Source of the DNA: Acidobacterium sp.
GTDB taxonomy: Bacteria > Acidobacteriota > Vicinamibacteria > Vicinamibacterales > UBA2999
Length of the DNA stretch: 64,000 nucleotides
Assembly (NCBI GenBank): GCA_002737365.1
Contig: NSIL01000004.1
Span: 62,001 to 126,000 of the forward strand
Direction: 5' to 3'
In this document: piece after piece, positions 47,942 to 56,840 of the stretch
How the letters are laid out: each line of letters begins with the position of its first letter
How positions within the stretch are numbered: position 1 is the first letter of the stretch
Translations under genes and position numbers: made by a program
Notes under the pieces: model-generated
Databases searched by the model: none
Told to the model about the DNA's origin: nothing
What the model saw: the letters and a program-made list of their open reading frames with translations, nothing else

Positions 47942-49231
47942 TCACGATTTGGTGATCTTGGCCTTGGAAATGACCAGGGAAACGGCCTTTTCCCGTCGCA
48001 ATCCCGCCGCCAGGCGGCCCAATTCGCCGTCCTTCTGCAGGCGCGCCTTGATGCTGGGCACGGTGTGGCCGGTCTGCTCCGCGTAGCGTTGCAGTTCGAC
48101 GTCGATCTCTTCGTCCGTCACCGTGACGTTGTCGCGCTTGGCAATTTCGTCGAGGACAATCGCCGAGGCGACGGCTTCGGTGGCCGGCGCGCGCTGGCCC
48201 TCGCGGAACGCGTTCCAGTCGATGTTGGCCTGCCGCGGATCGATCCGCTGATCCATCAAGCGGCGGGCGAAGTCTTCGAGCCGGCGCTCGATCTCGCGTG
48301 CGACCAGGGTCTCGGGCACGGCGAAGGGCACGCGCGCGGCGAGTTGCTTCAACAGGTCCTGCCGCAGTTGCCGTTCGGCGGCGTGCATGGCCTCGTGTTC
48401 CAGGTCTTGGCGGACGCGCGTGCGTAGCGCCTCGAGCGAGTCGAACTCGCCAAGGTCCTTCGCCAGCTCGTCGTCCAGCGGCGGCACGACGCGCTTCTTG
48501 ATCTCCTTGAGCGTGACCGTGTAATCCACGGTGCCGCTCGCCAGTTCGGCGATGGTGTAGTCGGCGGGGTAGGTGATCGTGAAGCTCTTGGTCGCAGCCG
48601 GCGCCAGGCCCAGCATCTCGGCGTCGAAGCCCGGTGGGTTCGAGGGGGCACCCAGTTCGATTGAGACCTGATCGTGCTTTTCGGTCTCGCCCTTCTTGCC
48701 GTCCTTGTCGGTGCCCTGGCGTTCGAGGCTGATTACCACGGTGTGGCCCGCATCCACGAGGCCCGTCTCGACCGCTTCGAAGCGCGCGGCGCGTTCGCGT
48801 AGCCGTTCGAGTGACTGGTTCACGACTTCGGCGGCAATCGTCGCCGCCGGCTGCGTGGCTTCGATTGTAGCGAGGTCGCCCGGGTCGAATGACGGGACGA
48901 CGTCGAACGAGGCCGTGAACGTGAGCGGCTTGCCTGCTTCGAGCACCAGGTCCTTGATATCGGGCGTGGCAATGGGCTCGACGCCGCGCTCGGTGAGGGC
49001 ATCGCCGACGGCGCGGCTGATCAGGGACTCGGCCACGTCCTGCATGATCTCGCCCTTGAAGCGCTGGCGGACCACCGTGACGGGCACCTTGCCGGGACGG
49101 AAGCCCGGGATCTTCGCGGCGCGGCCAATCCTGGCGGCGGCGCGGCCGATCGCCTCGTCAACCACGGTGCTCGGGACCTCCACCGTGAGATCACGGCGCG
49201 TTTCGTTCACGTCGACGATTTCTGATTTCAT
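47942..49231 (-). CDS. tig: Trigger factor
   Basis: 429 residues. Ribosome-bound chaperone with peptidyl-prolyl isomerase activity. The ribosome-docking motif is [16 protein letters not shown] (G-F-R-x-G-K-x-P), followed by an FKBP-like PPIase domain from about residue 155 ([14 protein letters not shown] to [12 protein letters not shown]) and a helical C-terminal cradle ([20 protein letters not shown]). First gene of tig-clpP-clpX-lon-engB, 17 bases behind tRNA-Leu, which may share the promoter. Confidence 0.96.
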   Translation of the reverse strand: MKSEIVDVNETRRDLTVEVPSTVVDEAIGRAAARIGRAAKIPGFRPGKVPVTVVRQRFKGEIMQDVAESLISRAVGDALTERGVEPIATPDIKDLVLEAGKPLTFTASFDVVPSFDPGDLATIEATQPAATIAAEVVNQSLERLRERAARFEAVETGLVDAGHTVVISLERQGTDKDGKKGETEKHDQVSIELGAPSNPPGFDAEMLGLAPAATKSFTITYPADYTIAELASGTVDYTVTLKEIKKRVVPPLDDELAKDLGEFDSLEALRTRVRQDLEHEAMHAAERQLRQDLLKQLAARVPFAVPETLVAREIERRLEDFARRLMDQRIDPRQANIDWNAFREGQRAPATEAVASAIVLDEIAKRDNVTVTDEEIDVELQRYAEQTGHTVPSIKARLQKDGELGRLAAGLRREKAVSLVISKAKITKS

Positions 49232-49248
49232 GGATCTTTAAAGGGATG

Positions 49249-49332
49249 TGCGAAAGAAGGGACTCGAACCCTTACAGCCTTTCGGCCACCGGCTCCTAAG
49301 GCCGGCGCGTCTGCCAATTCCGCCACTTTCGC
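49249..49332 (-). tRNA. tRNA-Leu (anticodon UAG)
   Basis: 84 nt on the reverse strand, beginning GCGAAAGUGGCGGAAUUGGC and ending CUUUCGCA; the acceptor stem GCGAAAG/CUUUCGC is perfect. The anticodon stem CCGGC/GCCGG holds loop CUUAGGA (anticodon UAG). A long variable arm (UGGCCGAAAGGCUGUA) and GUUCGAGUC T-loop complete a class II leucine tRNA. CCA is not coded. It is 17 bases upstream of tig. Confidence 0.95.
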
Positions 49333-49367
49333 GCGCGGAGCCTTTCAAGAGTAGCACGGACCGGCGA

Positions 49368-49586
49368 TCATTTGCCGCGGAGCCTGGGCTTCTTGGCCGG
49401 ACGGACCAGGGTATTGCGCCCGCCGAGGTCGGTCGCCAGTTGAGCAAGGTCGAGGCGGAGCGACCGCTCCAGGCGGCCGCGCTTGCGGCCGACGACGTAC
49501 CGGTCGTGCGACACCTCGTTCCGCAAGCACGCGTGCTCGTCGAACGGCGCCTCAATATCGAGGCGGGTCTCGAAAGTCCTGCCGAT
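49368..49586 (-). other. Possible broken reading frame downstream of dam
   Basis: On the reverse strand an open frame without ATG reads FETRLDIEAPFDEHACLRNE, VSHDRYVVGRKRGRLERSLR and RNTLVRPAKKPRLRGK, ending at TGA 49370-49368. It could be joined with a frame just upstream (GWDYDRNLNRQDF) by one base shift to give a longer protein-like sequence. Amino-acid usage looks coding-like, but I recognise no family, and it may be chance. Confidence 0.25.
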
Positions 49587-49610
49587 TCAGGTTGCGGTCG
49601 TAATCCCACC

Positions 49611-50627
49611 CTACCGACTGGGAGCCAGGCGACTCCTCCGGCCGGGTCCGCGTGGTGCCGTGTTCGAAGCACTCGCACGAGACTGCCAGGTCGACGGTAG
49701 CGAAGGTGTTGGCCGGATGTTCGAGACCACCAGTTCCTCGACGGGGCCGCGCCGGTCTGCCTTTGAGTTGACGGCGCGCCGGGCGGGGAAGCGCCACGTG
49801 CGCAAGCCCGCGGCGCCGACGGCAGCATTGCCTTCGTACAGCCGTGTGACGGCGGGCGCCGTGGAGTTGCTGAGCAGCACCTTGACGCCGCGCGTGGCGA
49901 GCGCGATCAGCACCTGTTGCAACCGTTGCTGATCGGCGTCGCCAAACCCGCGGCCGGTATAGCCTCGGAAGTTGGCGGTGGCGCTCAACGGTGCGTACGG
50001 GGGATCGAAGTAGACGAAGTCGTCGGCCAGGGCCTCGTCCAGCACCCGCTGGAATCCTGCGACTTGCACCCGTACGTCAGGTAAGGTGAAGGTGCGCGAG
50101 GCCAGCTCGAGCAGCAGCCGATCAACAATGCGCGGGCGGTCGTAGCGGCCCGGCGGCACGTTGTACTCGCCGGTCGAGTTGAGCCGGAAGAGCCCGTTGT
50201 AGCCGGTGCGATTCAGGTAGATCAGCATCGCCGCCAGTTCGGCGGGGTAGGTGGTGATGTCGCTACCGGCGTCGCGCCACACCGCGCGCGCCGGGTTGAA
50301 CCGGGAGTCGCGCACCTGCAGGTAGTGGTCGCGCCCACCCTGGCCGTGTCCTGCCGCCAAACTGTCGAGCGCGGCGAGGACCGCGTCGAGCGAGTCGCCG
50401 ACGCGGGCATAGCAGCCAATCAGGTCGGCGTTGTCGTCACTGAGGGTGACGGCGTGGCCGTCGAGCAGACCCTGGCCGAGCAGATCGAAGAACACCGCGC
50501 CGCTGCCGAGAAACGGCTCGAAGTAGGCGCCGTGGGTGTTTGGGTAAAAGCGCCGCAGCACCGGCAGCAACTGCCGTTTGCCACCGACCCATTTGAGAAA
50601 CGGGCGCAAGCCCCGGCGTTCCACCAC
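49611..50627 (-). CDS. dam: DNA adenine methyltransferase, Dam/D12 class
   Basis: 338 residues, GTG start at 50627 (the codon at 50624 is also GTG). It transfers a methyl group to adenine in DNA. Motifs: FLKWVGGKRQLLPVL (target/AdoMet opening), YFEPFLGSGAVFFDL (motif I, FxGxG), NRTGYNGLFRLNSTGEYNVP and the catalytic DPPYAPLSATANFRGY (motif IV, DPPY). VLLSNSTAPAVTRLYEG is motif VI. After EELVVSNI the last ~35 residues (RPTPSLPSTWQSRASASNTA) have no likeness to the family and may be a read-through beyond a lost stop. No partner endonuclease is seen, so it looks like a solitary enzyme. Confidence 0.9.
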   Translation of the reverse strand: MVERRGLRPFLKWVGGKRQLLPVLRRFYPNTHGAYFEPFLGSGAVFFDLLGQGLLDGHAVTLSDDNADLIGCYARVGDSLDAVLAALDSLAAGHGQGGRDHYLQVRDSRFNPARAVWRDAGSDITTYPAELAAMLIYLNRTGYNGLFRLNSTGEYNVPPGRYDRPRIVDRLLLELASRTFTLPDVRVQVAGFQRVLDEALADDFVYFDPPYAPLSATANFRGYTGRGFGDADQQRLQQVLIALATRGVKVLLSNSTAPAVTRLYEGNAAVGAAGLRTWRFPARRAVNSKADRRGPVEELVVSNIRPTPSLPSTWQSRASASNTAPRGPGRRSRLAPSR

Positions 50628-51117
50628 GACATCTTAGCGTCAGCACGACCACCAGCACGCCACTAGTCACTGGGGATCGAGACAACGACCGGGCGTCGCA
50701 GGCATCCGGCTGCCGGGTCAATCGGATAGAATCCGGCCTCTTGGCATTGTCGAGACCGAGGTTCCATCGTTTGTGACGCGTAGCGACTCAGGCCATCGAG
50801 CAGCGTCCGGCGCTGGTGGTGTGGCTGCTCGCGGCTCTGGCGACGGTTCATCTCCTGCCGATTACCATCTCGCCAACGAGGCTAGGTATTCGCCCATGCC
50901 AAACACTATAGTTACCTTCTGTCTATCGGACGCTGGAGGCGGTGCCCGGGTCGTATGACACTAAGGTCGTCATTGTCCACCCGTGCACTGGGAAACCTAT
51001 TTTGTGGTCATGGCACTGTTTTGATGTCAATCAGCGGTCCGAATCGCCCCGGACCGGTGAGTTGTGCCCCGACGATGGTGGCGTAAACAGCCACTGAAAG
51101 GATCGCGTAAGCCAATC
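50628..51117. other. Long intergenic region, no convincing gene
   Basis: About 490 bases between divergent genes. G+C is slightly below the surroundings. I see a few promoter-like hexamers (TAGAAT near 50726, TATAGT near 50905), no inverted repeat of note, no RNA gene I can recognise and no coding frame with the composition of neighbours. It could hold upstream control sites for both dam and the propeller protein, or a small RNA. Confidence 0.4.
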
Positions 51118-53325
51118 ATGTATCTCGCATTACGGCAGTCAGTTCTGCGCCGCGCCGGCCTGGCGGCGGCGCTCGTGGCGGGCGCGATTACGGTGACCGG
51201 CGCCGCTGACTGGCCCGAATGGCGAGGGCCGTCGCGTGATGGCCACTCGACCGAGACCAATCTGCCAGGCAAGTGGTCGCCCAAGGGTGAGAACCTCGCG
51301 TGGCGCATCCCCATTGGCAGCCGCTCGTCGCCGGTCGTGTTTGGCAATCGCATTTATCTCAATACGCCGACCGGTGATCCGGCGAATACGCAGGAACGGC
51401 TGGTGGCGCTTGATGCCGAGACCGGCAAGATCGTGTGGGAGCGGCGCTTCAGCCTGTACTTGAGCGACGTCCCGCAGCACCGGTCGTCGTGGGCCTCGCC
51501 CTCGGTCGATCCGGAAACCGGCAACATTTACCTGTTCACGGTCGCCGCGCAGCTGGTGTGCCTCGCGCCGGACGGGAAGGTGCTGTGGAATCGTTCGCTG
51601 CCGGATGAGTACGGCGCGGTCACTACGCACGGCGGGCGCACGACGTCGCCGATCATCGAGGGTGACAAGGTCATTCTGAACGCGCTGATTCTGGCCTGGG
51701 GCGACCTCAACCGCACTGGCAACCGTTACTTCGCCTTTGACAAGAAGACCGGCCAGACCATCTGGATCGCCTCGCCGCAGACGCGGCACTACGACACCAA
51801 CTACTCGACGCCGATCGTCGGCACCATCGACGGCACCCGGGCGCTCCTTGTTGGCGGCACCGACGGCGCCTACCATGCGCTGAAGCTCAACACCGGCGAG
51901 CGCCTGTGGTCGCTCGACGTCAGCAAGCGCGCCATCCTGAACAGCCCGCTCTTGCGCGACAACGTGGCGTATCTCACGCACGGCGAAGAGAACATGGACA
52001 CCACCGAGATGGGGATGATCGCGGCGGTCGACGCCACCAGGAGCGGCCTGCTGACCACGGATGCCTTCACGTGGCGCACGCGCGGCTTCCTGCCCACCTT
52101 CGCCTCGCCGGTGGCAGACGCCGAGCGGCTCTACACCGTGGACAACAGCGCCATCGTTGGCGCGTTCGACTTGAAGACCGGCGCGAAGCTCTGGGAGAAG
52201 ACGCTGGGCACGCTCCAGAAGGGCTCGCCGGTGCTGGCCGACGGCAAGCTGTATGTCGGCACCGAGAACGGCAAGTTCTACATCCTGCGTCCGAGCGCGA
52301 CCGGCGTCGAGGTACTGGACGAGGACGTGCTGGGCACGCCGCAGGCGCCGGAGGTCATTGTCGCGTCGCCGATTATCGCGGACGGCCGGGTCTACGTGAC
52401 CAGCATGGATGCGCTCTATGCGATCGGCAAGCGCCGGCCGAGTGCCTCAGGTGCAGCTCGTGGGTCGGGTGCCGAACCCGCTGCGCCTGCCGCACCCGCC
52501 GTGGTCCAGGTGTTTCCGTATGAATCGCTGCTGACGCCTGGGCAGACCGTGAGCCTGAAGGCACGGCTGTTCGACGCGAAGGGCAACTTCATCCGGGAAG
52601 AACCGGCCGCGCAGTGGACCGTCGAGCAACTGACCGGAGCGGTTGACGCGAAGGGGACGTACACCGCGTCGCCGGCCGGCTCCACAGCAGGCGTGGTCAA
52701 GGCGACCGTCGGTGCGATTAGCGGCACCGCCCGGGTGCGCGTCATCGAGCCGTTGCCCTGGGCCTGGGATTTTGAGGCGGCCGTCGCTGAGGCGCCGCCC
52801 ACGTGGTGGACCGGCGCGCCCGGCAAGGTGTTCCAGCGCACGATTGAAGGCGCCGGCAAGGTTCTGATGCGGCCCCGCGACGATACCGTCGGGCGCCGCT
52901 CGAAGGTGTTCTTCGGACAGCCGAACCTGTCGGGCTACACGGTTGAGGCCGACGTGCGCGGCCGCGAACAGCGCCGCCAGCGCGGTGATGTCGGCCTGAT
53001 CAACGAACGTTACGGACTCGTGCTGTTCGGCAACGGCCAGAAGCTCGAGCTGCATCCGTGGCAGGCCGCCGATGAGATGACAGCGCGCGTGCCGTTCATC
53101 TGGGACGCCGAGAAGTGGTACCGCATGAAGCTGCGCGTCGATCACCTGGCCGATGGCTCGGCGCGCGTGCGCGGCAAGGTGTGGCCGGCGGCGGAGGCCG
53201 AGCCGGCGGCGTGGACGATCGAGAAGATCGACAAGATTCCACACCAGATGGGCAGCCCCGGCATCTATGCCGATGGCATTTCCGACGTCTATTTCGACAA
53301 CCTCAAGGTCTATAAGAGCCAATGA
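51118..53325 (+). CDS. Exported PQQ-type beta-propeller protein with C-terminal jelly-roll domain
   Basis: 735 residues from the ATG at 51118. Signal peptide about 1-34 (LAAALVAGAITVTGAADWPE). Residues 40-460 form PQQ-like propeller repeats with Ala/Gly-Trp signature strands (WPEWRGPSRDGHSTETNLPG, VALDAETGKIVWERRF, FDLKTGAKLWEKTLG). After a Pro/Ala linker come an Ig-like segment (VFPYESLLTPGQTVSLKARL) and a concanavalin/LamG-like domain (SKVFFGQPNLSGYTVEADVR to DGISDVYFDNLKVYKSQ). The Trp-docking repeats resemble PQQ dehydrogenases and BamB, but I see no Cys-Cys pair and no PQQ ligand set, so it may be structural. Overlaps the next gene (ATGA). Confidence 0.85.
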   Translation: MYLALRQSVLRRAGLAAALVAGAITVTGAADWPEWRGPSRDGHSTETNLPGKWSPKGENLAWRIPIGSRSSPVVFGNRIYLNTPTGDPANTQERLVALDAETGKIVWERRFSLYLSDVPQHRSSWASPSVDPETGNIYLFTVAAQLVCLAPDGKVLWNRSLPDEYGAVTTHGGRTTSPIIEGDKVILNALILAWGDLNRTGNRYFAFDKKTGQTIWIASPQTRHYDTNYSTPIVGTIDGTRALLVGGTDGAYHALKLNTGERLWSLDVSKRAILNSPLLRDNVAYLTHGEENMDTTEMGMIAAVDATRSGLLTTDAFTWRTRGFLPTFASPVADAERLYTVDNSAIVGAFDLKTGAKLWEKTLGTLQKGSPVLADGKLYVGTENGKFYILRPSATGVEVLDEDVLGTPQAPEVIVASPIIADGRVYVTSMDALYAIGKRRPSASGAARGSGAEPAAPAAPAVVQVFPYESLLTPGQTVSLKARLFDAKGNFIREEPAAQWTVEQLTGAVDAKGTYTASPAGSTAGVVKATVGAISGTARVRVIEPLPWAWDFEAAVAEAPPTWWTGAPGKVFQRTIEGAGKVLMRPRDDTVGRRSKVFFGQPNLSGYTVEADVRGREQRRQRGDVGLINERYGLVLFGNGQKLELHPWQAADEMTARVPFIWDAEKWYRMKLRVDHLADGSARVRGKVWPAAEAEPAAWTIEKIDKIPHQMGSPGIYADGISDVYFDNLKVYKSQ

Positions 53326-54743
53326 TGAAACGCGCGTCCGTCCTCCTCGCCCTGCTTGTTGCCACCAGCACCGGCCTGTCCGCCGATTGGCCCATGTGGG
53401 GCGGTACGCCCAGCCGTAACATGGTGTCGCCCATGACCGGCCTGCCGATCGCGTGGGACCTCAAGACCGGCAAGAACGTGAAGTGGGTCGCCGAACTCGG
53501 CTCGCAGTCGTATGGCAACCCGGTGGTCGCCGGCGGGGTCGTGATGGTTGGCACCAACAATGAAGCGCTGCGGGATCCCAAGCAGCCCGGCGATCGCGGC
53601 GTGCTGATGGCGTTTCGCGAAGCGACCGGTGAGTTCATGTGGCAGGCGACGTTCGAGAAGCTGTCGTCGGGCCGTGCCAACGACTGGCCATTCCAGGGCA
53701 TTGCCAGCTCGCCGCTCGTGATTGACGGCATCGCGTACTTCACCTCGAACCGCGGCCAGATTGTCGCGGTTGATCTGCAGGGCTTTCACGACGGCGAGAA
53801 CGACGGCCCGGTGAAGGACGAGAAGCTGACCGGCAAGAACGACCCCGATATCCTCTGGATCTTCGACATGATCGAGGAGGTCGGCGCGTTCCCGCACAAC
53901 CTCGCCAACTGCTCACCGGTCGCCGATGGTGACCTGCTCTATTGCAGCACCGGCAACGGCCAGGATGAGAGTCACGTCAACATTCCGTCGCCCAAGGCGC
54001 CGTCGCTGGTTGCCGTTAATCGGCTCACCGGCAAGCTGGCGTGGGAAGACAACTCGGTCGGCGAGCGCATTCTGCACGGCCAGTGGTCGACCCCCGCGGC
54101 GGGCGACATCGGCGGCGTCCGGCAGGTCGTGCACGCCCAGGGCGATGGCGTAGTGCGCGGTTACGAGGCACAGACCGGTAAGAAGCTATGGGAGTTCGAC
54201 ACCAACCCCAAGGACTCGGTGTGGCCGAAGACCCGCAACGAGGTGATCAGCACGCCCGTGATCTACGAGAACGTCGTCTACATCACCAACGGGCAGGACC
54301 CCGAGCATGGCGAGGGCGTCGGCCACGCCTACGCCATCGACGCCACCAAGCGCGGTGACATCACCGAGTCGGGCCGGCTGTGGCACTTCGACAAGATCCG
54401 CCGCTCGATCTCAACGGCCGCCATCAAGGACGGCCTGATCTACCTCGCCGACTTCAGCGGCTTCCTACATTGCCTCGACCTGAAGACCGGCAAGCCGTAC
54501 TGGACCCACGACATGTTCGCGGCCATCTGGGGGTCGCCGATGCTGATTGGCGACAAGGTCTACCTCGGCGACGAAGACGGCGACGTCACGGTCATCGAGC
54601 ACAGCAAGACGTTCAAGCTGGTGTCGGAGCAGAACATGGGCAGTTCCGTCTACGCCACGGCCGTGCCCGCCAACGGCGCCCTGTTCGTGATGAACCGCAA
54701 CCAGCTCTACGCGCTAGCCGAGGGCACTCAGCTGAAGAAGTAG
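53322..54743 (+). CDS. Exported PQQ-type beta-propeller protein
   Basis: 473 residues; start coupled to the previous stop. Signal peptide MKRASVLLALLVATSTGLSA. About seven PQQ-like blades (ADWPMWGGTPSRNMVSPM, LMAFREATGEFMWQATFEKL, VAVNRLTGKLAWEDNS, GYEAQTGKKLWEFDTNP, HCLDLKTGKPYWTHDMF). The opening SADWPMWGGTPSRNM is the usual start of PQQ-binding-like propellers in planctomycetes and acidobacteria. Enzyme activity cannot be read from sequence. Confidence 0.87.
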   Translation: MMKRASVLLALLVATSTGLSADWPMWGGTPSRNMVSPMTGLPIAWDLKTGKNVKWVAELGSQSYGNPVVAGGVVMVGTNNEALRDPKQPGDRGVLMAFREATGEFMWQATFEKLSSGRANDWPFQGIASSPLVIDGIAYFTSNRGQIVAVDLQGFHDGENDGPVKDEKLTGKNDPDILWIFDMIEEVGAFPHNLANCSPVADGDLLYCSTGNGQDESHVNIPSPKAPSLVAVNRLTGKLAWEDNSVGERILHGQWSTPAAGDIGGVRQVVHAQGDGVVRGYEAQTGKKLWEFDTNPKDSVWPKTRNEVISTPVIYENVVYITNGQDPEHGEGVGHAYAIDATKRGDITESGRLWHFDKIRRSISTAAIKDGLIYLADFSGFLHCLDLKTGKPYWTHDMFAAIWGSPMLIGDKVYLGDEDGDVTVIEHSKTFKLVSEQNMGSSVYATAVPANGALFVMNRNQLYALAEGTQLKK

Positions 54744-54744
54744 A

Positions 54745-54762
54745 GTCCGGCTTCAGCCGGAC
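54745..54762. repeat. Palindromic repeat, family A
   Basis: GTCCGGC-TTCA-GCCGGAC, a perfect 7-bp stem, two bases after the stop of the second propeller gene. Related to 17907, 35344, 56751 and 56788. Confidence 0.75.
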
Positions 54763-54781
54763 CATGCGTCCTTAGACCACC

Positions 54782-55906
54782 ATGAACCGCCGCGACTTTT
54801 TCCTCACGTGCGGGGCGCTGGTTGTTGGCCCCCGCACGATGTGGGCTCAGGCGCCCGCCGCATCGCCCGCGGACCGCTGGGTGCAGTTCCGCGGCTCTCC
54901 CTCATTAACCGGCGTGTCGTTGACCACCATTGCGCCGGCGCCGAAGTTGGCGTGGGCGTGGGAGGGCGGCGAGGCGTTTGACTCGTCCGCAGCGATTGCC
55001 GACGGCGTGGTCTATGTCGGCACGGCCACCGGCGAGCTGGTGGCGATCGGACTGGCCGATGGTCAGCTGCGCTGGCGCTACAAGGCCGGCGAGGCGATTG
55101 GCGAGTCATCGCCGACCGTCGCCAATGGCCTGGTCTTCATCGGCGACCTGATCGGCGTGGTCCATGCCGTGCGCATCGCCGACGGCAAGCCGGCCTGGAC
55201 ATTCCAGACCAAGTCCGAGATCAAGTCATCTCCGGTCGTGGTTGGCGATGTGCTGTTGATGGGGTCGTACGACGGCACGCTGTACGGTCTTGATGCCGCC
55301 ACCGGCAAGCAGGTGTGGGCCTACCCGACTGAGAACTACGTCCATGGCACGCCGTGCGTCGTCAACGGCGTAGCGCACTTCGCCGGCTGCGATGAGATCT
55401 TCCATGCCGTGGACGTCAAGACCGGCAAAGAACGCCTCAACACCTCGGCCACGGCGTATACCGGCGCCTCAGTGGCGATGGTCAACGGCGTGGCGTACTT
55501 CGGCACCTTTGACAACCAGGTCCTGGCGCTCGACCTCGTCTCGCGCAAGGTACTGTGGCGCTACGAACATCCCGAGCGCAAGTTCCCGTTCTATTCGTCG
55601 GCGGCTGTCGTCGACGGCACGGTGGTACTGGGAGGTCGCGATCGCATGGTGCACGCGCTGGATGCGAAGACCGGCAAGGCCCGCTGGACCTACATGACGC
55701 GCGCGCGCATCGACTCGTCGCCGGCGATTGCCGGCGGGCGGGCCTACGTGGGTTCGAACGACGGGCGCTTCTATGCGATCGATCTCGCCACTGGCAAGGT
55801 GGTGTGGGAACACGATGAAGGTGCGGCGATGAGCGCATCGCCCGCCCTGGCGGCCGGCCGCATCGTGATCGGATCCACCGCCGGCCGGCTGCTGTGCTTT
55901 ACTTGA
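54782..55906 (+). CDS. Exported PQQ-type beta-propeller protein, likely Tat-exported
   Basis: 374 residues. The N-terminus MNRRDFFLTCGALVVGPRTM has a twin-arginine motif (R-R-D-F-F), so export by the Tat system in folded form is likely. Eight blade-like repeats of the form AV-D-ttGk-W (IGLADGQLRWRYKAGEA, VRIADGKPAWTFQTKSE, LDAATGKQVWAYPTE, IDLATGKVVWEHDEGA). It is a short, BamB/PQQ-like propeller. It is the third of the series, and the stop overlaps the convergent lipoprotein gene by eight bases. Confidence 0.85.
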   Translation: MNRRDFFLTCGALVVGPRTMWAQAPAASPADRWVQFRGSPSLTGVSLTTIAPAPKLAWAWEGGEAFDSSAAIADGVVYVGTATGELVAIGLADGQLRWRYKAGEAIGESSPTVANGLVFIGDLIGVVHAVRIADGKPAWTFQTKSEIKSSPVVVGDVLLMGSYDGTLYGLDAATGKQVWAYPTENYVHGTPCVVNGVAHFAGCDEIFHAVDVKTGKERLNTSATAYTGASVAMVNGVAYFGTFDNQVLALDLVSRKVLWRYEHPERKFPFYSSAAVVDGTVVLGGRDRMVHALDAKTGKARWTYMTRARIDSSPAIAGGRAYVGSNDGRFYAIDLATGKVVWEHDEGAAMSASPALAAGRIVIGSTAGRLLCFT

Positions 55907-56702
55907 ATTCGACCGAGATGGTCGGGCCATCGACCTTGATGCCCTTGATGTCTTTCAGGTAGGGCTTGATCGCCGATAGCGACGTGTCGGGGCCGAGCTT
56001 GCCCTGCAGCGCCTTCAGCTTCGCTTCGTCGGCCAGCAGTGAATCCATATCCATCTCGAGCAGCGTCAGGCGCGAGCCGGTGACGTACTCGGCGTTGGTC
56101 TTGACGATCGAACCCGCCACTTCGAGACCGATGTTGATCTTGAAGCCCGCGAACATGCTCTTGAGCATCCCCATCATCATCGGGTTGGTGAGATCCATGT
56201 CGGCCATGGGATTGGCGCCGGGTTCGGCCGTGCTGCCGCCGCCGGGCTGATCGATGAACGCAATCGTCAGCGTCGAGGTGCCGCCCGCGCGGGTCAGCTT
56301 GAACTTGACCGGGTCGTCGGGCGAAGGCTCAGACGACATTCGACCGTCGGTGCTGCCGCTCATGCTGGGACCCTGGTTCACCTGAATCTGGTTGATGTCA
56401 TCGAAGGCGAAGATGGCTTTCGATCCTTCGAAGCCATTAGCGGCCTTGACCGGCTCGGCCGACACCAGTCGCACGCCCTTGCCCATGCGGGTCGCGGTGC
56501 GTTCAAGGTCGGCCTGGTTCACCCCGCCGATCGGCTTGTCGGCGCCGGGGGCGAACGATTTGAGTGCGGCCACGTTCATCAACGTGGTTTGCTCCACGGT
56601 GCCGCTGCCATCAGCCTGCAGCTTGATGAGCGTGGTGCTGTTGAGGCAGGCCGTCAAGGCAACCGTGGAGACGAGAGCGAGCAGGACTCGTAATGAGCGC
56701 AT
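55899..56702 (-). CDS. Lipoprotein of unknown function
   Basis: 267 residues. Lipobox LVSTVALTAC with cysteine near 19. The body reads TTLIKLQADGSGTVEQTTLM, then a Met-rich segment (MADMDLTNPMMMGMLKSMFA) and VSIVKTNAEYVTGSRLTLLE with a C-terminal TISVEFK. The N-terminal half resembles exported acidobacterial proteins with a conserved DGSGTVEQ phrase that often accompany similar lipoproteins; no enzymatic residue is apparent. Confidence 0.75.
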   Translation of the reverse strand: MRSLRVLLALVSTVALTACLNSTTLIKLQADGSGTVEQTTLMNVAALKSFAPGADKPIGGVNQADLERTATRMGKGVRLVSAEPVKAANGFEGSKAIFAFDDINQIQVNQGPSMSGSTDGRMSSEPSPDDPVKFKLTRAGGTSTLTIAFIDQPGGGSTAEPGANPMADMDLTNPMMMGMLKSMFAGFKINIGLEVAGSIVKTNAEYVTGSRLTLLEMDMDSLLADEAKLKALQGKLGPDTSLSAIKPYLKDIKGIKVDGPTISVEFK

Positions 56703-56746
56703 ATGGGTTCCTTCCGACCGGGTGCGCCATCATACCCCTCATGATG

Positions 56747-56812
56747 TAGTGTCCGCCTTTAGGCGGACCGTTGCCGACTTTGGCAAGCTCCGGCTAAAGC
56801 CGGAGGCTACAC
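56747..56812. repeat. Composite palindromic repeat (two family A hairpins, BIME-like)
   Basis: Hairpin 1 GTCCGCCTTTAGGCGGAC (56751-56768), a 19-base spacer, and hairpin 2 CTCCGGCTAAAGCCGGAG (56788-56805). The whole is flanked by GTAG on the left and CTACAC on the right, so the two halves face each other. A third CGGAGGCTACAC follows at 56821-56832. It is between two divergent genes; its right end forms part of the promoter of the SDR gene. Confidence 0.8.
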
Positions 56813-56827
56813 CGCGCCAGCGGAGGC

Positions 56828-56833
56828 TACACT
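56828..56833 (+). promoter_or_regulatory. -10-like TACACT supplied by the repeat, leaderless start
   Basis: TACACT, seven bases, ATG at 56841. The hexamer is the last part of a repeat copy (CGGAGGCTACAC), which suggests that repeats may provide promoters. Confidence 0.45.
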
Positions 56834-56840
56834 GATGGGC

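Noticed and set aside
49238-49828. Long reverse-strand frame covering the region between tig and dam
   Set aside because: It runs across the tRNA-Leu gene and the dam gene end, and its composition (Arg/Ser-rich) is that of a shadow frame.
50773-50958. Possible small gene in the long spacer before the propeller protein
   Set aside because: No ribosome-binding site, no leaderless hexamer at the right distance, and a sequence without hydrophobic or domain features.
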